A stretch of DNA of 64,000 nt, taken from positions 310,001 to 374,000 of the forward strand of contig JOGW01000007.1 of NCBI GenBank assembly GCA_000721375.1. Direction: 5' to 3'. Positions 57,418 through 64,000 of the stretch are shown one piece after another. The first letter of the stretch is position 1; each line of letters opens with the position of its first letter. Source of the stretch: Streptomyces sp. NRRL B-3428 (GTDB taxonomy: Bacteria > Actinomycetota > Actinomycetes > Streptomycetales > Streptomycetaceae). The notes below the pieces were generated by a model that was given only the letters and a program-made list of their open reading frames with translations, was not told the origin of the DNA and did no database searches. Both the position numbers and the translations under genes were made by a program.

Positions 57418-59552
57418 CCGACATCCTGTTGATCGCCGCCAACCGTCCCGAACCAGGTGTGTTCACCGATGCTGTGAGCGCTCTGCGAGAGCTCGGCGCG
57501 ACCGTACGACTGGCCGTCGGCTTCGAACTGGGTGACGAGGACGAGGCCTTGGCGCGTGCGGGCGTCGAGCTCCACCAGCTCCCGCCCACCTTCCATGGTC
57601 GGTCGTCCGTGGTGCGCCGCGAAGCCGAGCACGTGACTCCCGGCGAACGTCTGTGGCTGCGCTCGGCACCGGACGGCCGGTTGCGTTCGCTGGCCCGCGA
57701 GGCCCGGATGCTGGTCGCGCTCGACGCGGATGCCGTGTACATGGTGTGGCGTCTTGCCCGGCGTCACCGCGGGGCGAGGGCGCTGTTCGGCGTGCTGCCC
57801 GCCGTGCGCGCGGTGCGCTGCGACCTGGACCTCACACCCGCGAACCGGTTCCGCGCCGCGCTGCCCTCCCCCGCGGTCCTGGCGGGCGACGCGCGGCGCG
57901 CGGCCCGCCGGCTACCGGGCAACCTGGTACGTGCCGGCACCGTACGACGGGTGATGCGCACACCTGCGGGTGCCCGCATGTGGCGCTCCTTGGTGGCGCT
58001 TCCCGCGCTGCCCCAGCGCACCCGGGCCACCCTCGGCCGGCACGTGGCCGAAGGCATGCACTGGGCCGGCCGGCCGTCCGGAGCCGCCCTGACCCTGCTC
58101 GAATCCGGGCACCGGGTGGCGGACCTGGAACTGCGTACCGCCCTGTACGACGAGGCGGCAAAGGCCGAGATCGGCGCGGGCCTCGCGCCGCGTGCGCTGC
58201 CGGATGCCGTCGCGGCCTGGCTGCGGCTGGCCGACCGCAGGCTCGCCGAGGGCGACCGCATCGAGGCGGCCACCGCCCTGCACAACGCGCTTCCGCTCGC
58301 CTTCCACCGCTCCGTGCACATCGACCGGCTGACCTCACCGCTCGCCGATGACGTCCACGGCTTCACCGGTCCCCTCCTGGCCTCGCGAGCGCTCGACACC
58401 GTGGCCGCCGCGGCACGCGGGCGCGCGACGCCCGCTGCGGCGCCGCCCGCGGACCGCCCGCTTCGGCTGCTGGTGGTCACGAGCACCAACGCCAACTTCC
58501 TGCAGCTGGTCCTCGAGGAGTACGCCAACCGCCCCGACGTCGAACTGCGCTTCCTCGACCTGTCGCAGAACAAGGAACTGAGCACCATCTCCTGGTCGCA
58601 CTGGCGGATCCTGGCCGACCGCCTGGACGCGTACACCGCCTACCGCAACCGGGTCGAACGAGCCATGCGGCCTCATCTGGACTGGGCCGACACGGTGTTC
58701 CTCGACTGGTGCACCGGGCCTGCCGCGATGCTGACCACCATCGATCCCGGGACGGCACGTGTCGTGCTGCGGTTGCACAGCTACGAGGCGTTCACCCGCT
58801 GGCCGCTGCTCGTCGATTTCTCCCGCGTCGACGAACTCCTCTTCATCGGCGACCACTTGCGTGAGCTGTGCACCTCGTACGTGCCGCAGCTGGCGGGCGG
58901 CGGCGCACCGGCCATGCGGGTGCTGCACAACGCGGTGGACCTGACACCGTTCGCGCGCCCCAAGTCCGACGACGCCCGCTTCACACTCGGTCTGATCGGG
59001 GTCAGCCAGGTCGTCAAGGACCCGATGTGGGCGCTCGACGTCCTGGAACGGGTGCGAGCACACGATGAGCGCTACCGGCTCGTGATCGTGGGCAACATGA
59101 TCAGCCCCGAGACCAGCCGCGCCGCCCACGACTACCGGGCCGTGCTGGATGCCCGGCTGGCTCCGCTGGAGCGGATCGGCGCAGTCGAGCGGCGCGCGCA
59201 GACGGACGACGTGGCCCACTGCCTCACCGACATCGGGGTGATCCTCAGCTCGTCGGTACGCGAGAGCCGTCATCTGGCGGTCGTCGAAGGTGCGGCGAGC
59301 GGCGCCGTGCCGGTCGTACGGGACTGGCCCTTCTTCTCCGGTCAGGAGCACGGCGCCCGCACGGCCTACCCGCCCGAGTGGGTCGCGGCCGATCCCGAGG
59401 AGGCGGCCCACCGGATCCTGCGCACCACGTCCGATCCGGAACGGTGGCGGGCCGAGGGCGAGGAATGCGCCAAGCACGCCCTGTCCACCTGGGACTGGTC
59501 GGTGGTCCGCAGGGACTTCGACGAGGTCCTGACCGGTTCGACCGTCCGGTGA
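57414..59552 (+). CDS. Large glycosyltransferase (GT-B type C-terminal domain)
   Basis: A 712-residue protein. The C-terminal half (about 345-705) is a GT4-like GT-B fold: LRLLVVTSTNANFLQLVLEE, WADTVFLDWC, VVLRLHSYEAFTRWP, LFIGDHLRELC, VLHNAVDLTPFARP, then FTLGLIGVSQVVKDPMWALDVLERV and SSSVRESRHLAVVEGAASGAVPVV with the E-x7-E-like element. The N-terminal half (1-340) also begins like a Rossmann lobe (DILLIAANRPEPGVFTDAVSALRELGATVRL) but continues as an Arg/Ala-rich helical domain without recognisable motifs. GTG 57414 overlaps the previous stop (GTGA). Substrates are unknown; it likely acts on the same polymer as its neighbour. Confidence 0.8.
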   Translation: MTDILLIAANRPEPGVFTDAVSALRELGATVRLAVGFELGDEDEALARAGVELHQLPPTFHGRSSVVRREAEHVTPGERLWLRSAPDGRLRSLAREARMLVALDADAVYMVWRLARRHRGARALFGVLPAVRAVRCDLDLTPANRFRAALPSPAVLAGDARRAARRLPGNLVRAGTVRRVMRTPAGARMWRSLVALPALPQRTRATLGRHVAEGMHWAGRPSGAALTLLESGHRVADLELRTALYDEAAKAEIGAGLAPRALPDAVAAWLRLADRRLAEGDRIEAATALHNALPLAFHRSVHIDRLTSPLADDVHGFTGPLLASRALDTVAAAARGRATPAAAPPADRPLRLLVVTSTNANFLQLVLEEYANRPDVELRFLDLSQNKELSTISWSHWRILADRLDAYTAYRNRVERAMRPHLDWADTVFLDWCTGPAAMLTTIDPGTARVVLRLHSYEAFTRWPLLVDFSRVDELLFIGDHLRELCTSYVPQLAGGGAPAMRVLHNAVDLTPFARPKSDDARFTLGLIGVSQVVKDPMWALDVLERVRAHDERYRLVIVGNMISPETSRAAHDYRAVLDARLAPLERIGAVERRAQTDDVAHCLTDIGVILSSSVRESRHLAVVEGAASGAVPVVRDWPFFSGQEHGARTAYPPEWVAADPEEAAHRILRTTSDPERWRAEGEECAKHALSTWDWSVVRRDFDEVLTGSTVR

Positions 59553-59658
59553 CGGCGAACGAAACCGTCACCGGGCGCACGGGCCACCGCCTGGAGGGGG
59601 GCCGAGGTCGGGCCCGTATCTTGTGGCGATGCACCACATCGCGGCCGGAGTCTGACGT

Positions 59659-60954
59659 ATGAGATCTGCCTGGCGCCACGCCCTGGCCCCCCTGCTCGTC
59701 CCCGTCGTCTTCCTCGTCCTGCAGGTGGCCGGCGGCGCCCCGCACACGACCTTCCCCGACACCACCCGCTACGCCCGCGCCGCCGAACAGCACGCGGGGC
59801 ACGGCCGGGACGAGGCGCAGGCCACGGCGGTGCGGTACTTCTGCGCCCAGCGGGCGCGGGCCGAGGGCCGCGAGGCCGCGCTCGACGCGCTACCGCCGGA
59901 TCTCGGCGACGTGGTGGCGAAGAGCGAGGCGGCGTGTCTGCGACGCTTCGGCGGTCTTGCCGATGTCACCACCACCGATGCCCGCTACCAGTCCATCTTC
60001 ACCTCACGCTGGGCCTATCCGTGGACGCTTGTGCCGTTCACCGCGACCCTCGGGCTCGCGGACGGACTGCGGGTGCACGGACTCCTGGTCACCGGAGGCT
60101 GCGCACTGCTCGCCTTCGGACTGCTGCGCTGCGCCGGGCTCGGCCGGCGGGCGGCCATGGCCGGTCAGGTGGCCCTGCTCGCCACACCGCTCGGCTGGTG
60201 GTCCCTGCAGCCGCTCACCGAAGGGCTGACGCTGGCCTGCGTGCTCGGCTCCGTGTGGGGAGCAGTCGGGCTCCTGCGTACGAAAGGGAACAAGCCCTCT
60301 CCGCTGCCGTACGCCGCCCTCCTGGCCGGCTCACTCGTGGCGTGCTTCCTGGTGCGCTACTCCACCTCGCTGCTCCTGAGCGGGGCCGTCGCCGCGGCCG
60401 GAGCGCTCATCGCCCTCGTCCGCAGACGGGGTGCCATCGCGCCCGTCGGCGGGGCGCTGTGGGTCACGGCGGTGGCCGGCGTCGCCACGCTCGCCGGCGC
60501 GGGCGCCATCGCCGCCCTCGGTCTTCCGTCGTCCACGGTCACCCTGCAGGACACCTTCACCAAGCACTTCCGGCTGCCCCTGGTGCCGGATCCCTGGCCC
60601 AGGCTGTGGGATCTCAACTGGGCCTACTGGAGCCACTGGTGGGGCGAGCAGGTCACCCAGCCCTACTTCCTCGCGCTGACCGCGGCGGCCTGCTGGGCCC
60701 TGTGGCACCGGGCGCGGGAACTCGGCCTGCTCTGCGCCCTGATCGCCCTGCTGGGAGCGGCGCAGGTGGCCGCGCATCCGCTGGTGGGCGAGGCCGAAAG
60801 GCTCGGTGTCCTGATGTGGCTGCCGGTCGCGCTGGGGCTGCCGTTCCTGCCCGGCGCCTGGGTCGAGCGCGCCCGCGCCAAGGCCACGATGGAAGCGGAC
60901 CGGGCCCGCACGGAGGACACCGTGCGGGCGTCCGAGCCGCTCAACTCACGCTGA
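59659..60954 (+). CDS. Polytopic membrane protein, possibly GT-C-like
   Basis: A 431-residue integral membrane protein with about nine predicted helices. The first is LLVPVVFLVLQVAGG; a loop of about 85 residues with FPDTTRYARAAEQHAG and RYQSIFTSRWAYPWTL follows, then a run of helices (HGLLVTGGCALLAFGLLRC onward). The early extracytoplasmic loop with a DTTRY motif after helix 1 is reminiscent of GT-C mannosyl/arabinosyltransferases using polyprenyl-phosphate sugars, but I see no definitive catalytic motif. Start ATG 59659 has GGAG eight bases upstream. TATCTT near 59618 could be a -10 box. Its 3' end overlaps the convergent pseudogene by 9 nt. Confidence 0.7.
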   Translation: MRSAWRHALAPLLVPVVFLVLQVAGGAPHTTFPDTTRYARAAEQHAGHGRDEAQATAVRYFCAQRARAEGREAALDALPPDLGDVVAKSEAACLRRFGGLADVTTTDARYQSIFTSRWAYPWTLVPFTATLGLADGLRVHGLLVTGGCALLAFGLLRCAGLGRRAAMAGQVALLATPLGWWSLQPLTEGLTLACVLGSVWGAVGLLRTKGNKPSPLPYAALLAGSLVACFLVRYSTSLLLSGAVAAAGALIALVRRRGAIAPVGGALWVTAVAGVATLAGAGAIAALGLPSSTVTLQDTFTKHFRLPLVPDPWPRLWDLNWAYWSHWWGEQVTQPYFLALTAAACWALWHRARELGLLCALIALLGAAQVAAHPLVGEAERLGVLMWLPVALGLPFLPGAWVERARAKATMEADRARTEDTVRASEPLNSR

Positions 60955-61461
60955 GCGCTGACACCGCGCCGGGCACACCCCGCCGCGCGGCGGGCAGCCG
61001 TACCGAACCGCGCCGCGCCGCTGAGCCGCCTCAAGGACCGCCCCCGCCACCTCGACCGTCCGCAGCCCTTCGGCCGGCGTCACGATCCCGGTGCTCCCGG
61101 CACTCCCTGCACTCCCGGTGCCTTCCTTGCCGGACACGGCGTCACGGAAGGCCATCGCGGCCTTCCGCGGTGTCAGCGAGGGCGACATGATCCGCTTCGC
61201 CGCGCCCAAGCGGGAGCCGCTGCTCGTGGAGCACGACTCTTCGTGCAGGGCGGTGGGGCAGGCGACCACGGCGTAGTCGAGGCCGAGCGCGAGCAGTTCG
61301 GGCATCGTCGCGACCACCGGTGCGCCGCGCGCCGCGCCCTGCGGATCGCCCGCCGGGCCCATGACGCCCACAAGGTCGACGCCGTCCAGGCAGGACAGGA
61401 CCCGCGCGTGGTTGCGGCCCATCGCGCCGAGGCCGACAAGTCCCGCTCGCAGCACGCTCAT
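60946..61461 (-). pseudogene. Remnant of a Gfo/Idh/MocA-family dehydrogenase with deletion and inverted internal fragment
   Basis: The intact family has about 330-350 residues; this frame has 171. Residues 1-75 are a normal Rossmann NAD(P) start (LRAGLVGLGAMGRNHARVL; YAVVACPTALHEE). After that the central substrate domain is missing, and the frame reads a foreign sequence (CSTSSGSRLGAAKRIMSPSL). Then the family C-terminus resumes (FRDAVSGKEG, TPAEGLRTVEVAGAVLEAA). The foreign part is antisense: on the plus strand 61154-61238 encodes IAAFRGVSEGDMIRFAAPK followed by REPLLVEHD, which belongs just before FRDAV. Junctions coincide with inverted repeats GGAAGGCC/GGCCTTCC (61146-61166) and GCACGA/TCGTGC (61231-61246). 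The start overlaps the aminotransferase stop (ATGA), so it was once the next operon enzyme, perhaps WbpB-like. Confidence 0.85.
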
Positions 61462-62570
61462 TCGGCCGTCCCCAGCTCCGCCATGATCTCGTTCACCGCG
61501 TCGGCGATGCACCGCACCCCGACCTCACTCACTCCGGGATGCACGGGCAGGGAGAGCACCGCCTCGCACGCACGGTCCGTCTCCGTCAGCGGCGGCCGCG
61601 CGGGGTCGTTGTACGGGCGCAGACGGTGGATGGGCGTCGGGTAGTAGACGGCGCAGCCGATGCCGCGCTCCTGCAACCGCTCGGCCAGCGCGTCCCGGTG
61701 ACCGTCCGGCACCCGCACCGTGTACTGGTGGTAGACGTGCTGCGCACCGTCCGCGACCCGCGGTGTGCCCACGCCTTCGAGGAGCGAGTCGAGCGTCTTG
61801 GCGTTCGCCCTGCGCCGCTCCGTCCACTCACCGAGCCGGCCGAGCTGCACCCGGCCGATGGCCGCGGCCACATCCGTCATCCGCATGTTGGCGCCGACGA
61901 TCTCGTTGGCGTAGCGCTGCTCCATGCCCTGGTTGCGCAGCAGCCGCAGCGTACGGGCGAGTTCGGAGTCATCGGTGGTGATCATGCCGCCCTCGAGGGC
62001 GTGCATGTTCTTCGTCGGATAGAAGCTGAAGGCCGCCGCGCTGCCGAAACCGCCCACGGGCCGTCCGTGCAGCTGCGCGCCGTGCGCCTGGCAGGCGTCC
62101 TCCAGGATGGCGAGGCCATGGCGCCCGGCGAGCTTCATGATGCGGTCCATGTCGGCCGGGTGCCCGTAGAGGTGGACCGGCATGACCGCCACGGTCCTCG
62201 GGCCGATCACGGCGGCCGCGGCGCTCGGGTCGAGGCAGTACGTGACGGGGTCGATGTCCGCGAAGACGGGTTCGGCGCCCACGAGACGTACGGCGTTGGC
62301 GCTGGCCGCGAAGGAGAACGACGGCACGACCACCTCGTCGCCGCGTCCGATGCCGAGCGCCATCAGGCTCAACTGGAGTGCGGAGGTACCGGAGTTCACC
62401 GCGACACAGTGCAACCCGTCGACGAGCCGCTCACCGAACTCCTCCTCGAACGCCGCCACTTCGGGCCCTTGGACCACCCGCCCACTGCGCAGCACCCGCA
62501 CTGCTGCCTCGATCTCGGCTTCGCCGATCACCGGCCGCGCGGCCGGGATGGTGGGGGTGGCGGCACCCAT
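61458..62570 (-). CDS. DegT/DnrJ/EryC1/StrS-family sugar aminotransferase (WbpE-like)
   Basis: A 370-residue PLP-dependent aminotransferase converting a keto-sugar nucleotide to an amino sugar. It shows AARPVIGEAEIEAAVRVLRSGRVVQGPEVAAFE at the N-terminus, NSGTSALQLSLMALGIGRGDEVVVPSFSF (about 59-87), ILEDACQAHGA (PLP-phenol aspartate), and the Schiff-base lysine in FSFYPTKNMHALEGGM (Lys near 187). RLPHYHQYT-like VYHQYTVRV and YYPTPIHR at the C-terminus are typical of the WbpE/ArnB type. The stop overlaps the start of the broken Gfo/Idh/MocA gene; in the UDP-diacetamido-uronate pathway WbpE acts right after such a dehydrogenase, so loss of the partner raises the question of where its substrate comes from. 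ATG 62570 has GGAG upstream. Confidence 0.9.
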   Translation of the reverse strand: MGAATPTIPAARPVIGEAEIEAAVRVLRSGRVVQGPEVAAFEEEFGERLVDGLHCVAVNSGTSALQLSLMALGIGRGDEVVVPSFSFAASANAVRLVGAEPVFADIDPVTYCLDPSAAAAVIGPRTVAVMPVHLYGHPADMDRIMKLAGRHGLAILEDACQAHGAQLHGRPVGGFGSAAAFSFYPTKNMHALEGGMITTDDSELARTLRLLRNQGMEQRYANEIVGANMRMTDVAAAIGRVQLGRLGEWTERRRANAKTLDSLLEGVGTPRVADGAQHVYHQYTVRVPDGHRDALAERLQERGIGCAVYYPTPIHRLRPYNDPARPPLTETDRACEAVLSLPVHPGVSEVGVRCIADAVNEIMAELGTAE

Positions 62571-62752
62571 GGACTGTCTCCGTTCGGGAGCGAGCGATGA
62601 ACGCCGACGCTCCCGTGACGGGAGCCAGGCCTGCTCTCAACTCCCGTACGACGAAGGTGGTTTTGACCTCCGTCACCCATTCCACCCCAAGTGATTATGC
62701 ATACGATGAACCAGATTGCCCGATTAGATCCCCCCGGCTTGTGGTCCGTGAC

Positions 62753-64000
62753 TCAGACCCCGAACACCGCCCGCACCACCCGCCCCGCGGCGCCCCCGTC
62801 CTCGTACGGGCAAAAGCGCGCCCTGAACGCCTCGCGCAGTTTCGTCGTGTCCTCGGTGTCCCAGCCGCCGTCCCTCAGCAGCGAGATCAGCTCGTCCTCG
62901 GTCTGCGCCACCGCGCCCGGGGTCTCGCCGGGCAGGCCCGAGAGCAGGTCGAAGTACGCGCCGCGGGCGAGCCGGTAGGCCTGCCAGTCGGGGGCGTACG
63001 TGACGATCGGGCGGTTGAGGCAGGCGTAGTCGAACATCAGGGACGAGTAGTCCGTGATCAGCGCGTCGGCGGCCAGGCAGAGGTCCTCCACGCGGGCGTG
63101 GCCCGTGACGTCGAGGATCTGGGGGTGGGCGGCGAGGTCGGCCGAGGCGCCGTAGAAGTAGTGGGCGCGGACCAGGACGACGTACGACGGGCCGAGTGCG
63201 CGCACGAGCCGGAGCAGGTCGAGCCGGGGCAGGAAGCCCTTCTGGTAGTCGCGGTGCGTGGGTGCATAGAGCAGCACCTTGCGGCCGTCCCCGATGCCGA
63301 GGCCCTCGCGGATCCGCCGCACGTCCTCGGCGGCGGCCGCGAAGAAGACGTCGTTACGGGGATAGCCGAGCTCGAGGGCCTGGTACGCGGACGGGTAGAC
63401 CCGCTCCCAGATCTCCGTGGAGTGCGGGTTGGCGGAGAGGCTGTAGTCCCACTGGTCGGTGTGGTCGAGGACCTTCTGGAAGCTGATGCCGTGGGTGCCC
63501 GCCGGATAGCGGCGCTGGTCGAGGCCCATCTTCTTGAGCGGGGTTCCGTGGTGGGTCTGGAGGTAGACCTGGCCGGGGCGTTTGACGAAACCGCCGGGGA
63601 ACGAGGCGTTGTTGATCAGGTAGGTGGCGCGGGCCATCGTCTGCCAGTAGCGGCGCGAGCCCTCGATCACATACGGGACGCCGACCGGGACCTTGTCGCG
63701 GTGGCGACCGGAGACCACCCAGACGCCCTTGATGTGCGGCGCGAGTTCGCGGGCCTTCTCGTAGACCGCGAGCGGATTGCAGGCGAGGCCCCGGTTCCAG
63801 TACGCGCTGTACACGGCCAGGTTCGGGTCGAGTGCGCGGCGGCGGTCGGCGCGGTAGGCGAGCTTCATCACCTTCGTCCGCAGCCGCTTCTTGTGCCGGA
63901 TCAGGGCCGAACGGGCCGCGCGCAGCCGCCCGTTCGCGGTCCGCAGCGTCTCGAAGGCGGTGTACGAACCGGTGGCCAGCGCACGCTGTGCGTCCCCGGC
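62753..64000 (-). CDS. CDP-glycerol glycerophosphotransferase family protein (5' end beyond the window)
   Basis: The frame is open to the window end, so only the C-terminal 415 residues are seen. The visible part begins in a basic helical linker (TAFETLRTANGRLRAARSAL; RHKKRLRTKV) matching the linker of the fusion protein at 40762-43047, which suggests an upstream GT2 domain as in that paralogue. The TagF-like domain has NLAVYSAYWNRGLACNP, LQTHHGTPLKKMGLD, LGYPRND, LYAPTHRDYQ, ITDYSSLMFDYACLNRP and a C-terminal FCPYEDGGAAGRVV. It ends 182 nt before the aminotransferase start on the same strand; that gap is AT-richer than its surroundings (GATTATGCATACGATG near 62693-62708) and probably holds the aminotransferase promoter. 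Confidence 0.9.
   Translation of the reverse strand, partial: AGDAQRALATGSYTAFETLRTANGRLRAARSALIRHKKRLRTKVMKLAYRADRRRALDPNLAVYSAYWNRGLACNPLAVYEKARELAPHIKGVWVVSGRHRDKVPVGVPYVIEGSRRYWQTMARATYLINNASFPGGFVKRPGQVYLQTHHGTPLKKMGLDQRRYPAGTHGISFQKVLDHTDQWDYSLSANPHSTEIWERVYPSAYQALELGYPRNDVFFAAAAEDVRRIREGLGIGDGRKVLLYAPTHRDYQKGFLPRLDLLRLVRALGPSYVVLVRAHYFYGASADLAAHPQILDVTGHARVEDLCLAADALITDYSSLMFDYACLNRPIVTYAPDWQAYRLARGAYFDLLSGLPGETPGAVAQTEDELISLLRDGGWDTEDTTKLREAFRARFCPYEDGGAAGRVVRAVFGV

Overview
The window is high-GC actinobacterial DNA with short intergenic gaps, many ATGA/GTGA start-stop overlaps, frequent GTG starts and strong GC-rich terminator hairpins. Its gene content and order (murA, HU protein, malic enzyme, HelD-type helicase, ECF sigma/anti-sigma pair, nnaR-narK, matA-matB, ssrA-smpB, ftsE-ftsX, prfB, two Ser/Thr kinases) match what I remember of the Streptomyces chromosome core (S. 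coelicolor around SCO2949-SCO2983). I therefore read it as a Streptomyces or very close relative. No integrase, transposase, plasmid gene, CRISPR array, rRNA or ordinary tRNA was seen.

Layout. 1-6230: the 3' part of murA, a HAD phosphatase, HU, an NAD-type malic enzyme, a probable small RNA, and a divergent quinone-oxidoreductase/TetR pair. 6246-10962: HelD/HelR-like RNA polymerase-associated helicase, a zinc-binding anti-sigma factor with its ECF sigma factor, and a CGNR zinc-finger protein. 11008-15376: two divergent GNAT acetyltransferases, a DUF1772 membrane protein, then the nitrate regulator nnaR and nitrate transporter narK. 15486-19779: a three-gene translationally coupled operon (matA, matB, acyltransferase) for an extracellular poly-GlcNAc-type polymer. 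20226-24775: DUF1203 protein, tmRNA next to its partner SmpB, an S41 PDZ protease, and the cell-division pair FtsX/FtsE. 25111-29808: a tiny zinc-ribbon membrane protein, a sortase-anchored repeat protein, a SNF2 helicase and release factor 2. 29891-36839: two Ser/Thr kinases and a divergent FHA-FtsK/SpoIIIE-like ATPase. 37012-40626: a sugar ABC importer without its own ATPase.

40762-64000 is an accessory-looking surface-glycopolymer region. It holds four large proteins with TagF-like CDP-glycerol glycerophosphotransferase domains (one runs off the window end), four further glycosyltransferases, three methyltransferases, an L,D-transpeptidase, a polytopic membrane protein, a sugar aminotransferase and the wreck of a sugar dehydrogenase. 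Together they look like machinery to build, methylate and vary a teichoic-acid-like wall polymer. No CDP-glycerol synthase or polymer exporter is visible here, so substrates and export must come from elsewhere.

The oddest item is the broken Gfo/Idh/MocA dehydrogenase at 60946-61461. Most of its middle is missing, and a conserved piece of about 80 bp sits in inverted orientation with short inverted repeats at both junctions. Other points for a second look are a 12-copy heptamer repeat between a kinase stop codon and its terminator, an ABC permease with a large extracytoplasmic insert, a glycerophosphotransferase with a degenerate GT2 head, and a candidate small RNA with its own promoter and terminator.
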